NCBI RefSeq assembly: GCF_012427845.1
Contig: NZ_CP038498.1
Coordinates: forward strand, 2,542,001 to 2,606,000
Length of the DNA stretch: 64,000 nucleotides
Source of the DNA: Pectobacterium punjabense
GTDB taxonomy: Bacteria > Pseudomonadota > Gammaproteobacteria > Enterobacterales > Enterobacteriaceae
Reading direction: 5' to 3'
Shown here: positions 42,993-52,198 of the stretch, piece after piece
Position numbering within the stretch: position 1 is the first letter of the stretch
Layout of the letters: each line of letters starts with the position of its first letter
Translations under genes and position numbers: made by a program
The notes under the pieces: generated by a model
The model's database searches: none
What the model was told of the DNA's origin: nothing
The model's input: the letters and a program-made list of their open reading frames with translations, nothing else

Positions 42993-43682
42993 TTAGCGGC
43001 GGTTACGCACAAGCTGGTAGCGACGAGTCAGGTACTCGACCGGTGCGCTCCAAATGTGAACCAGACGGCAAAACGGGAACAGAACGAACAGCGTCAGCCC
43101 CAACACGATATGCAGTTTGAAGATCAGCGCGACCCCCACCAGATGTGCAGACGCACCACCTTGGAAGTACGCCACGCTCTGTGCCCAACCGACCAACTTC
43201 AGCATTTCGCTGCCGTCCATATGCTGTGCAGAGAACGGGATGGTCAGTACACCTAAACCAGCCTGAATCACCAGTAAAGACAGAATGAGAATGTCGCCAA
43301 CGCTGGAAGTCGCACGAATACGTGGGTTGGTCAGACGGCGCTTTAACAACAGCACGCCACCAACAAACGTCAGCAGACCTGCCGCACCACCGCCGAACAT
43401 CGCCATTTTCTGTTTTACATCCATTGGCAGGAAGGCTTCGTACATCCAGTGTGGCGTCAGCATACCGAGGAAGTGCCCGGCAAATACACCAAGAATCCCC
43501 AGATGGAACAGGTTAGACGCCAGACGCATCCCTTTCTTATCCAGCATTTGGCTCGAACCGGCACGCCAGCTGTACTGGCCGTAGTCATAACGCAGCCAGC
43601 TGCCAATCAGGAAAATAGCCATCGCCAGGTAAGGATAGATGTCAAAAAAGAACACATTGAAATAGTTCGTGATTGCACTCAT
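42993..43682 (-). CDS. narI: Respiratory nitrate reductase gamma subunit, cytochrome b
   Basis: 229 residues with five membrane helices and the N-terminus [20 protein letters not shown]. The histidines that ligate two b haemes lie in helices 2 and 5 ([20 protein letters not shown] and RLVHIW). NarI takes electrons from quinol and passes them to NarH. It overlaps the narJ stop by one base (TAATG) and is last in the operon, before a strong terminator. Confidence 0.96.
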   Translation of the reverse strand: MSAITNYFNVFFFDIYPYLAMAIFLIGSWLRYDYGQYSWRAGSSQMLDKKGMRLASNLFHLGILGVFAGHFLGMLTPHWMYEAFLPMDVKQKMAMFGGGAAGLLTFVGGVLLLKRRLTNPRIRATSSVGDILILSLLVIQAGLGVLTIPFSAQHMDGSEMLKLVGWAQSVAYFQGGASAHLVGVALIFKLHIVLGLTLFVLFPFCRLVHIWSAPVEYLTRRYQLVRNRR

Positions 43683-44401
43683 TAGCGTTGCCCTCCCGCC
43701 GATGTAGCGTCAAGATTCAGATATTGCGGCACCACCGCGCCAGCGAAGCGGCGTTGGTGTTGCGTTTGTTGAGCCGATGCGCAGCCTTCTTCGCCGAGGA
43801 ACTTAACCTGTTCCTCTTCCCACACGGCATCCAGCGCCTGCGGCGTGTCGTCGCGCGCCTCGTCAGCGACCTGGTGTGTGACATCGTCACTTTTCAGGTC
43901 ACTGCCGGACAACGCCAACAGCAGATCGAACAGCGCGGCATAGCTGCTGTCACGCTGCTGCAAACGCGCACCAATCAACGCCAGAATCGGCGCGATGTCG
44001 AGTAAACCCGCGCGACCTTGCGCGGGTTCCAGACGAGAAAGGTACTCAAGATACAGCGGCAGGTAGTCCGGCAGCTCACGGCAATCCAGTGCCAGACCGG
44101 CATCCTGATATTGCTGCATGAGATCGACCATTGCCTGACCACGATCGCGAGACTCACCGTGAACGTGTTCGAACAGCAGCAATGAGGTCGCCCGACCGCG
44201 GTCAAACAGGCCGCTATACTCCGCCTGCTTGTCCAACAGATCCTGTGCGCACAACGTATTGATGAACTGCATGAGCTGATGACTCTCACGCAGCGGTAAA
44301 GCATCAGCCTGCTCTACCGCTTCGATCAACTCCGCCTTGTTTTCCCACAGCTCGCTATCGGGATAGTCCAGCAGTCTGGCAATAATCCGCAGGCTAATCA
44401 T
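43682..44401 (-). CDS. narJ: Nitrate reductase assembly chaperone
   Basis: 239 residues of the TorD/NarJ family, mostly helical. The conserved [14 protein letters not shown] block lies in the middle. NarJ binds the NarG N-terminus, controls molybdenum cofactor and FS0 insertion, and is not part of the final enzyme. It overlaps narH by eight bases and narI by one. Confidence 0.95.
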   Translation of the reverse strand: MISLRIIARLLDYPDSELWENKAELIEAVEQADALPLRESHQLMQFINTLCAQDLLDKQAEYSGLFDRGRATSLLLFEHVHGESRDRGQAMVDLMQQYQDAGLALDCRELPDYLPLYLEYLSRLEPAQGRAGLLDIAPILALIGARLQQRDSSYAALFDLLLALSGSDLKSDDVTHQVADEARDDTPQALDAVWEEEQVKFLGEEGCASAQQTQHQRRFAGAVVPQYLNLDATSAGGQR

Positions 44402-45959
44402 GATTCGTCTCCCGCATGATTTTGCTGTTCATGTCGCGCGTTTTGTTGCTGACATCAATGGCATCAATACGCTTGCTGTTAAACAGGTTGAATTTGGTAT
44501 CGCTACCGTGGCAACCATCGCCAAAGCTAAAACCGCAGCCCTTGCTTTCAGGGAAGGCTTCACGCGCCAGTTCACGATGGCTTGACGGGATCACAAAACG
44601 ATCTTCGTAGTTAGCAATCGCCAGATAGCGGTACATTTCCTGCGCCTGTGCTTCAGTCAGCCCAACCTGCTCCAGCGCGCTGGTATCGATTTTGCCTTCC
44701 ACGGTTTCTGCACGTTTGTAGTGACGCATCGCCAGCATACGTTTCAGCGCCAGCAAGACAGGCTCGGTATCCCCTGCGGTCAGCAGGTTCGCCAGATACT
44801 GCACCGGAATACGCAGACTTTCGACGTCCGGCAGTACGCCGGTGTGCGCCAATTGGCCCGCATCCGCAGCAGACTGAATCGGTGACAACGGCGGCACGTA
44901 CCAGACCATCGGCAGCGTGCGGTATTCTGGGTGCAGCGGTAGAGCCAGCTTCCAGTCCATCGCCATTTTGTACACCGGTGATTTCTGCGCCGCGTCAATC
45001 ACGCTGTTTGGAATGCCATCTTTCAGCGCTTGTTCAATGACTTTAGGGTCATGCGGGTCAAGGAACACATCCAGTTGGCTCTGGTACAGATCTTTCTCGT
45101 TTTCCACCGAAGCCGCTTGTTCGATGCGATCGGCATCATAGAGCAGCACACCCAGATAGCGGATACGTCCAACGCAGGTTTCTGAACACAGCGTTGGCTG
45201 ACCACTTTCAATACGCGGGTAGCAGAAAATACATTTTTCTGATTTGCCGCTCTTCCAGTTGAAGTAAATTTTCTTGTACGGGCAACCGGTCAAACACATA
45301 CGCCAGCCACGGCACTTGTCCTGATCGATCAGGACGATACCGTCTTCGCCGCGTTTGTAGATTGCGCCACTCGGACAGGTCGCCACGCATGCTGGATTCA
45401 GACAGTGTTCGCACAGGCGCGGCAAATACATCATGAACGTGTTTTCGAACTGGCCGTACATCTCTTTCTGCATATGCTCAAAGTTTTTATCTTTGGCGCG
45501 TACGCTAAATTCACCACCCAGATCGTCTTCCCAGTTCGGGCCGGTTTCGATTTTCTTCATCCGCTGACCGGTAATCAGCGAGCGTGGACGGGCGACAGGC
45601 TGATGTTTACCTTCCGGCGCTTTACGCAGGTTCTGATAGTCGTAGTCGAACGGTTCATAGTAGTCGTCGATTTCTGGCACATCAGGGTTAGCAAAAATTT
45701 TGGACAACACGCTAATGCGGTTACCCATCCGCGGTTCAAGCTTGCCGCTGATTTTACGTATCCAGCCGCCCTTCCACTTTTCCTGATCTTCCCAGGCATG
45801 GGGATAACCCACGCCCGGTTTGGTTTCGACGTTGTTGAACCAGGCGTATTCCATCCCTTCACGGCTGGTCCAGACGTTTTTACAGCTAACGGAGCAGGTG
45901 TGACAGCCGATGCATTTGTCCAGATTCAGCACCATGCCCACTTGTGAACGAATTTTCAT
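44394..45959 (-). CDS. narH: Respiratory nitrate reductase beta subunit, iron-sulfur protein
   Basis: 521 residues. Four Fe-S cluster cysteine groups are intact: CIGCHTCSVSCKN near the N-terminus, CEHCLNPACVATCPSG, CRGWRMCLTGCPYKK (the Trp-containing set that carries a 3Fe-4S centre) and CIFCYPRIESGQPTLCSETC. It relays electrons from NarI to NarG. The ATG overlaps the narG stop by one base. Confidence 0.97.
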   Translation of the reverse strand: MKIRSQVGMVLNLDKCIGCHTCSVSCKNVWTSREGMEYAWFNNVETKPGVGYPHAWEDQEKWKGGWIRKISGKLEPRMGNRISVLSKIFANPDVPEIDDYYEPFDYDYQNLRKAPEGKHQPVARPRSLITGQRMKKIETGPNWEDDLGGEFSVRAKDKNFEHMQKEMYGQFENTFMMYLPRLCEHCLNPACVATCPSGAIYKRGEDGIVLIDQDKCRGWRMCLTGCPYKKIYFNWKSGKSEKCIFCYPRIESGQPTLCSETCVGRIRYLGVLLYDADRIEQAASVENEKDLYQSQLDVFLDPHDPKVIEQALKDGIPNSVIDAAQKSPVYKMAMDWKLALPLHPEYRTLPMVWYVPPLSPIQSAADAGQLAHTGVLPDVESLRIPVQYLANLLTAGDTEPVLLALKRMLAMRHYKRAETVEGKIDTSALEQVGLTEAQAQEMYRYLAIANYEDRFVIPSSHRELAREAFPESKGCGFSFGDGCHGSDTKFNLFNSKRIDAIDVSNKTRDMNSKIMRETNHD

Positions 45960-48900
45960 CAGGCTTTCTCCTGCTGTACCGCTTTCTGTACATAGTCCTG
46001 ACCTTCATCATCCAGCCAGTCGATGCGTTTCATTTTACGAACTACGACGAACTCATCGCGGTTTGACCCGACGGTGCCGTAGTAGTTAAAGCCATAAGCC
46101 AACTGGGCATAACCGCCGATCATATGGGTCGGTTTCGGCGTGATACGGGTTACCGAGTTGTGAATACCGCCGCGCTGCTGGGTAATTTCCGACCCTGGCA
46201 GGTTAATAATGCGTTCCTGCGCGTGGTACATCATGGTCATCCCCGCCGGCACACGCTGGCTGACAACCGCACGCGCCGTCAGCGCACCGTTGGCGTTAAA
46301 CGCTTCTACCCAGTCGTTATCCGCAATACCCAAATCGCGGGCATCATCTTCGCTCAGCCAGATAATCGGGCCACCGCGACCCAGCGTCAGCATCAACAGG
46401 TTGTCGCTGTACGTGGAGTGAATACCCCATTTCTGGTGCGGCGTCAGGAAGTTCAGCGGTTTTTCCGGGTTGCCGTTAGGCTTCTTATTCAGCACCGGCT
46501 CAGCCGCACGGGTATCGACTGGCGGACGGTACACCAGCAGGCTTTCACCAAAGGCACGCATCCATTCATGGTCTTGATACAGCTGTTGGCGACCGGACAG
46601 CGTACGCCACGGAATCAGCTCATGAACGTTGGTATAACAGGCGTTATAGGAAACGTGTTCGTCTTCCAAACCAGACCAGGTCGGGCTGGAGATAATCTTG
46701 CGCGGCTGCGCCTGAATATCGCGGAAGCGAATTTTCTCGTCTTCTTTATTCAGTGCCAGATGCGTGTGGTCACGACCAGTGAATTTGCTCAGCGCTTCCC
46801 ACGCCTTCACCGCTACCTGACCGTTGGTTTCTGGAGCCAGAGACAGAATCACTTCTGCCGCATCGATCGCCGTTTCAATCTTCGGACGACCCGCCGCCGC
46901 ACCGTCAGCCTTGGTGTAGTTCAGCTTTTTCAGAAAATCGACTTCGGTCTGCGTGTTCCAGCCGATGCCTTTACCGCCGTTGCCCAGCTTGTCCATCAAT
47001 GGACCGAGCGAGGTGAAACGTTCGTACAGGTTCGGGTAATCGCGCTCCACCATCATTAGGTGTGGTGCAGTTTTGCCCGGAATCAGATCGCATTCGCCTT
47101 TTTTCCAGTCATCCACGCCGAACGGCTGCGCCATTTCTGCCGGGGAGTCATGCTGAATCGGCAACGTAACCAGATCGGTTTCCTGACCAAGGTGTCCTTG
47201 ACACACGCGGGAGAAGGCTTTCGCGATGCCTTTATAGATTTCCCAATCGCTTTTGGAATCCCACGCCGGATCGACAGCCGCAGACAGCGGGTGAATAAAC
47301 GGATGCATGTCCGAGGTATTCATGTCGTCTTTTTCGTACCAGGTTGCCGTTGGCAGGACGATGTCGGAGTACAGACAGGTGCTGGACATACGGAAATCAA
47401 GCGTCACCACCAGATCCAACTTGCCTTCAACGCCCTGGTCGCGCCATTCCACTTCTTCCGGCTTCACGCTGCCCGCGGTACCCAGATCTTGCCCTTGAAT
47501 GCCGTGCTCCGTACCCAGCAGGTACTTCAGCATATATTCGTGGCCTTTACCGGAAGAACCCAGCAGGTTAGAACGCCAGATGAACAGGTTGCGCGGGTAG
47601 TTTTGCGGACTATCCGGCTGTTCAGCGGCAAATTTGATTTCACCTGATTTCAACGCAGCAACGGTATATTCCTGCGGCGTGACACCGGCGGCACGCGCTT
47701 TCTCTGCGATATCCAGCGGGTTAACGTTCAGCTGCGGTGCAGACGGCAGCCAGCCCATACGCTCGGCGCGCACGTTGAAGTCAATCATGCTGCCGGTAAA
47801 GCGGGATTTATCTGCCAGTGGTGACAGCAGTTCCTGCGGCGCGACGGTTTCATAACGCCACTGGCTAGAGTGGTTATAGAAGAACGACGTACTGTTCATG
47901 TGACGAGGCGGACGCTGCCAGTCCAGACCAAACGCCAGCGGCGTCCAACCGGTTTGCGGACGTAGTTTTTCTTGTCCGACGTAGTGCGCCCAACCGCCAC
48001 CGCTCTGACCAACACAGCCGCAGAAAATCAGCATGTTGATGATGCCGCGGTAGTTCATGTCCATGTGGTACCAGTGGTTGATACCCGCACCGACGATGAC
48101 CATAGAACGACCGTGCGTTTTATCCGCGTTATCCGCGAATTCACGCGCAATACGGATGATGTTCTGACGAGAAACGCCTGTAATTTTCTCGGCCCAGGCT
48201 GGGCTGTACGCTTTTACATCGTCATAATCACGTGCGCAGTTGTCGTCGTCCAGACCGCGATCCAGACCGTAGTTTGCCATGGTCAGGTCATACACGCAGG
48301 CCACCAGCGCTTCGCTACCGTCAGCCAGCGTCAGGCGCTTAACGGGCAGTTTGTGCAGCAGGATTTCTTCTAGCGCAACGTTGTTGAAATGTTCGCTGAC
48401 CGCGCCGCCAAAATACGGGAAGCCGACATCAACCACATCGTCGTGCGACCCCAGCAGGCTCAAGCGCAACTTCACTTCTTCGCCGCTGACGCCATCGCGC
48501 TGTTCCAGATTCCATTTACCCTGATCGCCCCAGCGGTAGCCGATCGATCCTTGCGGAGCCGTCAGATTGCCGCTTTCATCGTCAATCGCGATGGTTTTCC
48601 ACTGCGGGTTATTGTCTTGGCCGAGGTTATCCACCAGATCGGAAGCACGCAGCATACGACCCGCCGCGTAATAACCGTCTTCACGCGGCTCCAGCAGCAC
48701 CAGCATCGGTAAGTCCGTGTATTGACGAACGTACTCGCTGAAATACTGGCTCGGTTTGTCGAGGTGGAACTCTTTCAGAATCACGTGGCCCATTGCCAGC
48801 GCCATTGCGCTGTCGGTACCTTGTTTCGGGTTCAGCCAGTGGTCGCACAGCTTGGCGATTTCAGCGTAGTCCGGCGTGACCGCGACGGTTTTGGTGCCTT

Positions 48901-49720
48901 TGTAGCGAACTTCCGTAAAGAAGTGTGCATCCGGCGTGCGGGTTTGCGGAACGTTAGAGCCCCAGGCAATGATGTAAGAGGAATTATACCAGTCGGCAGA
49001 CTCCGGTACGTCGGTCTGCTCACCCCAGGTCATTGGTGATGCCGGTGGCAAGTCACAGTACCAGTCGTAGAAGCTCAGGCACACGCCGCCGAGCAGAGAC
49101 AGGTAACGGGCACCCGCTGCGTAGGACACCATCGACATCGCAGGAATCGGAGAGAAACCGATCACGCGGTCTGGGCCGAAGGTCTTGGTGGTGTAAACGT
49201 TAGAGGCAGCGATCAGTTCGTTGACTTCATTCCAGTCAGAACGAACGAAGCCACCACGGCCACGAATTTGTTTGTAGTATTTGGTTTTTTCGGGGTCATT
49301 GACGATAGACGCCCAGGCATCAACCGGATCGCTGTGCGTCAGTTTCGCTTCACGCCACAGCTTCAGCAGGCGCTTACGCATCATCGGGTATTTCAGGCGG
49401 TTGGCGCTGTAGAGATACCAGGAGTAACTGGCACCGCGCGGGCAGCCGCGAGGTTCATGGTTAGGCAGGTCCGGGCGGGTACGCGGGTAGTCAGTCTGCT
49501 GCGTTTCCCACGTCACCAGACCGTTTTTCACATAAATCTTCCAGCTACATGAACCGGTACAGTTTACCCCGTGGGTAGAACGCACGATTTTGTCATGCTG
49601 CCAGCGACTGCGATAGCCGTCTTCCCAGTCACGATTGGTATTGAGGGTTTGCCCGTGACCGTCGGAAAACGGTTCGGCCAGTTGTTTGAAGTAACGTAAC
49701 CGGTCAAGGAATTTGCTCAT
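45959..49720 (-). CDS. narG: Respiratory nitrate reductase alpha subunit, molybdoenzyme
   Basis: 1253 residues from the ATG at 49720 (MSKFLDRLRYFKQLAEPFSD), matching the enterobacterial NarG start; in-frame codons run further upstream but lie across the promoter. HGVNCTGSC supplies the His and first cysteines of the FS0 cluster. The protein binds Mo-bisMGD and reduces nitrate on the cytoplasmic face. GGAGAG precedes the start. An FNR site is centred 134 bases upstream of the ATG. Length and motifs are intact. Confidence 0.97.
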   Translation of the reverse strand: MSKFLDRLRYFKQLAEPFSDGHGQTLNTNRDWEDGYRSRWQHDKIVRSTHGVNCTGSCSWKIYVKNGLVTWETQQTDYPRTRPDLPNHEPRGCPRGASYSWYLYSANRLKYPMMRKRLLKLWREAKLTHSDPVDAWASIVNDPEKTKYYKQIRGRGGFVRSDWNEVNELIAASNVYTTKTFGPDRVIGFSPIPAMSMVSYAAGARYLSLLGGVCLSFYDWYCDLPPASPMTWGEQTDVPESADWYNSSYIIAWGSNVPQTRTPDAHFFTEVRYKGTKTVAVTPDYAEIAKLCDHWLNPKQGTDSAMALAMGHVILKEFHLDKPSQYFSEYVRQYTDLPMLVLLEPREDGYYAAGRMLRASDLVDNLGQDNNPQWKTIAIDDESGNLTAPQGSIGYRWGDQGKWNLEQRDGVSGEEVKLRLSLLGSHDDVVDVGFPYFGGAVSEHFNNVALEEILLHKLPVKRLTLADGSEALVACVYDLTMANYGLDRGLDDDNCARDYDDVKAYSPAWAEKITGVSRQNIIRIAREFADNADKTHGRSMVIVGAGINHWYHMDMNYRGIINMLIFCGCVGQSGGGWAHYVGQEKLRPQTGWTPLAFGLDWQRPPRHMNSTSFFYNHSSQWRYETVAPQELLSPLADKSRFTGSMIDFNVRAERMGWLPSAPQLNVNPLDIAEKARAAGVTPQEYTVAALKSGEIKFAAEQPDSPQNYPRNLFIWRSNLLGSSGKGHEYMLKYLLGTEHGIQGQDLGTAGSVKPEEVEWRDQGVEGKLDLVVTLDFRMSSTCLYSDIVLPTATWYEKDDMNTSDMHPFIHPLSAAVDPAWDSKSDWEIYKGIAKAFSRVCQGHLGQETDLVTLPIQHDSPAEMAQPFGVDDWKKGECDLIPGKTAPHLMMVERDYPNLYERFTSLGPLMDKLGNGGKGIGWNTQTEVDFLKKLNYTKADGAAAGRPKIETAIDAAEVILSLAPETNGQVAVKAWEALSKFTGRDHTHLALNKEDEKIRFRDIQAQPRKIISSPTWSGLEDEHVSYNACYTNVHELIPWRTLSGRQQLYQDHEWMRAFGESLLVYRPPVDTRAAEPVLNKKPNGNPEKPLNFLTPHQKWGIHSTYSDNLLMLTLGRGGPIIWLSEDDARDLGIADNDWVEAFNANGALTARAVVSQRVPAGMTMMYHAQERIINLPGSEITQQRGGIHNSVTRITPKPTHMIGGYAQLAYGFNYYGTVGSNRDEFVVVRKMKRIDWLDDEGQDYVQKAVQQEKA

Positions 49721-49847
49721 CCGGACTCTCCTGCTGCGAAGCCTGTTGGCTCCTGTCGTTATGAAATGCTCGTAGCAGACATCTGTTTTTGCTAACGACA
49801 CATCGCTCAAATTGGCGCTAGGGTATCCAGCAACCGCGCCGCCAAAC

Positions 49848-49861
49848 TTGATAACGATCAA
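49848..49861 (-). promoter_or_regulatory. FNR site of the narGHJI promoter
   Basis: TTGATAACGATCAA is a perfect TTGAT-N4-ATCAA FNR palindrome. On the minus strand a -10-like TACCCT occurs at 49825-49820, which places the predicted start near 49813 and the FNR centre at about -41.5, the class II activator position used at E. coli narG. Confidence 0.88.
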
Positions 49862-50084
49862 GAGTGTCCCCCGGTAAAAAACGGAGTACATCACCCTCTA
49901 CCACCAAAGAATTATTATAAAAAAAACACATAAATAAATGATTTTAAAAGATAAAAATAAAACCACTGATTTTGTGTTTATACTGAATTCATACACACGA
50001 CTATTTAGAGGTAGTAGTCGGAGGGTGGCGAAAAATCGTGCGAACAAGAGAGATTACCTATTAGTTCTCTGTCCTTATTTTTCT

Positions 50085-50304
50085 GGCGTAAAAAATTATG
50101 CTGAGGAGAGAGCGGGCTTAGGATGAGCCGCAAGGATGCGGCGAAAGCTTGCGCCACGTCGGACAAAAACGTCAGAGACGTTTTTGAACAGCACTCGTGC
50201 TGGCCCGAAGGGCGAGCCCCATTTATGGGGCGAGTAAACGTGTCGCAAGCGATCCGCAAAGTCCGATATCGACGAAGGCACCGCGTAGCGGCATAATTCA
50301 CGCC
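50085..50304 (+). repeat. Long copy of the dispersed hairpin-rich intergenic repeat
   Basis: It is bounded by GGCGTAAAAAATTATGC (50085-50101) and GCATAATTCACGCC (50291-50304), an imperfect terminal inverted repeat. Its outer parts match 25567-25713 (minus strand) almost base for base. The extra middle part (about 50156-50231) contains AAAAACGTC-AGA-GACGTTTTT (50165-50185), the same module as in the 14482-14662 element but with compensating base pairs changed. Confidence 0.78.
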
Positions 50305-50473
50305 GAAAGCCTGGGGTCACGGGGCGAGCGGCGTGTGAGCCGTCCCGTGCCGGGCGCGTGCTACAGAGTAGCATGAAAATGACAGCATTAACCGCGCACG
50401 GAACCACCTCTCAGTCGACATAAAAATGTGACCAAGAGGCAGTTGGGAGGAATGAAGCAAGTCAACTCAACGC

Positions 50474-51862
50474 TTAGCGTTGCTTTCTGGCATAGAACAA
50501 CCAGGTCACCAAGATGCACACCACGTAGCACACCACAAACACTTTCATGGCACCGGTGGGTGAGCCGGTTAACTCAAGCGACATCCCGAAGGCTTGCGGG
50601 ATGAAGAAGCCGCCAATAGCGCCAATGGCCGAAATGAAGCCCAGCGCCGCGGCGGTATCTGTAGCGGCAGAACTCTGTGCATCCGCATCGCTGCCACCCT
50701 GCGCTTTAACCCGATCTCCCGTTAATTTACGGAAAATCACGGCAATCATCTGGAACGTTGACCCACTCCCCAAACCCGCCGTCAGGAACAACATCATGAA
50801 GATGCCAAAGAACATCCCGAATGAACCTGCAGAGTTCGCACTCGGCAAAGACAGGAACAGTAACACCGAGAAAATCGCCATCAGGATGAAGTTAATCAAC
50901 GTGACTTTCACACCGCCAAAGCGATCGGACAGCATGCCGCCAACCGGGCGCGCCAACGCGCCCAGCAGCGGCCCGAAGAACGCGTAATACAGAATAACGA
51001 TGTCGGGAAACTGCGTTCTGGACAGCATGCCGAAGCCCGCCGAGAAACCGATAAATGAGCCAAACGTGGACAGATACAGGAAACTGAGTACCCACAGGTG
51101 CATTTGCTTCAAAACGGGTAACTGCTTGCGTATTGATGCATTGGCCGTCGACAGATCGTTCATGCCAAACCAGGCAGCGGTTGCGGCAATCACCAGAAAC
51201 GGTACCCACATCCACGCGGCATGGTGCAACCAAATTTGGTTACCGTCCGGCTGAACAACGCCATTACCGGAAAAGCCCAGAATCGGCAGAAAAATCACCA
51301 CCGGCACCAGCAACTGCATCACGCTCACGCCGAGGTTACCCAATCCACCGTTAATACCTAACGCACTGCCCTGACGTGATTTAGGAAAAAAGAAACTGAT
51401 GTTAGCCATGCTGGAAGCAAAATTAGCCCCCGCGAAACCACACATCAGGGAAATCGTAACGAAAATGCTGTAAGGCGTTTGCGGGTTCTGTACGGCAAAC
51501 CCGAGCCAAATACACGGGATCACCAGGATGATGGTACTTAATGTCGTCCAACGGCGACCGCCAACCATGGGGATAACGAAGGAGTAAGGCACACGCAACA
51601 GCGCGCCGGAGACGGAAGGCAACGCAGTAAGCAAAAATAACTGGTCTGTGGTAAAACTAAATCCGACCTTGTTTAGGTTAACGGCTACGGTGCTGAAAAT
51701 CATCCAGACACAAAACGACAACAGCAGGCACGGTACGGAGATCCAAAGATTACGCTGTGCAATCCGTTGTCCACCAGATTGCCATAATTTTGCATCTTCA
51801 GGATTCCATTCCCTTATCAGCGTGCTTTGCGATACTTTTTCGGGTGATGAAGGCTGCGTCAT
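50474..51862 (-). CDS. narK: Nitrate/nitrite transporter NarK
   Basis: 462 residues from the ATG at 51862 (MTQPSSPEKV) with GAGG upstream; the E. coli protein is of equal length. It is an MFS protein with 12 helices. The nitrate signatures are visible as GGLGNLGVSVMQLLVP and GLGSGSTFQMIAVIFRKLTG. It exchanges nitrate for nitrite across the inner membrane. It is transcribed in the same direction as narGHJI but from its own FNR-dependent promoter, and divergent from narXL. Confidence 0.95.
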   Translation of the reverse strand: MTQPSSPEKVSQSTLIREWNPEDAKLWQSGGQRIAQRNLWISVPCLLLSFCVWMIFSTVAVNLNKVGFSFTTDQLFLLTALPSVSGALLRVPYSFVIPMVGGRRWTTLSTIILVIPCIWLGFAVQNPQTPYSIFVTISLMCGFAGANFASSMANISFFFPKSRQGSALGINGGLGNLGVSVMQLLVPVVIFLPILGFSGNGVVQPDGNQIWLHHAAWMWVPFLVIAATAAWFGMNDLSTANASIRKQLPVLKQMHLWVLSFLYLSTFGSFIGFSAGFGMLSRTQFPDIVILYYAFFGPLLGALARPVGGMLSDRFGGVKVTLINFILMAIFSVLLFLSLPSANSAGSFGMFFGIFMMLFLTAGLGSGSTFQMIAVIFRKLTGDRVKAQGGSDADAQSSAATDTAAALGFISAIGAIGGFFIPQAFGMSLELTGSPTGAMKVFVVCYVVCILVTWLFYARKQR

Positions 51863-51930
51863 AAAAACCTCGATAAATAAAAACGCGGTAGAATTAAGGC
51901 GCAACATTAGGGATTACACAGCAGGTAAAG

Positions 51931-51944
51931 TTGATGCAAATCAA
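51931..51944 (-). promoter_or_regulatory. FNR site of the narK promoter
   Basis: TTGATGCAAATCAA is a perfect TTGAT-N4-ATCAA palindrome. A minus-strand TAATGT at 51909-51904 is a good -10, giving a predicted start near 51896 and the FNR centre near -41. Confidence 0.87.
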
Positions 51945-51981
51945 CGCGCTGTCAGGTAAAAAAACCGGGTAAAAATAACCA

Positions 51982-51997
51982 CACTCCTTAATGAGTA
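51982..51997. promoter_or_regulatory. NarL 7-2-7 site upstream of narK
   Basis: CACTCCT-TA-ATGAGTA matches the NarL inverted heptamer arrangement (TACYNMT spaced by two). It is centred about 93 bases upstream of the predicted narK start, the region where NarL activates narK in E. coli. Confidence 0.65.
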
Positions 51998-52092
51998 ATA
52001 AAAATAGAAAAATAAGCATCAATAATTCAATCTGTTATCTCTCTCTTTTTTCTTACTGTCATATCCCCTTTCAAGGCGTGGATATTCGGTGG

Positions 52093-52108
52093 TACTCACT
52101 AGTGGGTA
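52093..52108. promoter_or_regulatory. Second NarL 7-2-7 site, near narX
   Basis: TACTCAC-TA-GTGGGTA is a near-perfect inverted pair of NarL heptamers spaced by two bases. It lies 91 bases upstream of the narX ATG, so it may serve narXL autoregulation or a distal role at narK. Confidence 0.6.
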
Positions 52109-52198
52109 TAGGGTTATCATGTAGGATCGGGAAAAATGCCAAAAGGGTTATCCTTCTCGGTACTGGTTTTCTACTCCTCCAGCAGAGGTCGCTTTATT

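Larger units (their letters stand above)
49721..50473. other. narK-narG spacer with promoter and structured repeat
   Basis: 753 bases without a supported protein gene. From right to left it holds the narK 3' region with hairpins at 50318-50349 and 50359-50373, the dispersed repeat at 50085-50304, an AT-rich stretch (49910-50000), the narG FNR site and the narG leader. Small frames inside the repeat are not credible genes. Confidence 0.65.
51863..52198. other. Divergent narK/narXL control region
   Basis: 336 bases between narK and narX. It contains the narK promoter with its FNR site (51931-51944), two NarL sites (51982-51997, 52093-52108) and the narX leader. No gene is seen inside. Confidence 0.8.

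Noticed and set aside
46124..47647. Long plus-strand frames of 311 and 195 codons opposite narG
   Set aside because: Antisense shadows of a highly conserved molybdoenzyme gene; no start signals or family features.
49721..49894. N-terminal extension of narG to 49894
   Set aside because: It would include the FNR site and -10 region; the ATG at 49720 gives the conserved NarG N-terminus.
50096..50407. Frames within the 50 kb repeat
   Set aside because: Produced by the hairpin repeat itself; no conserved protein features.
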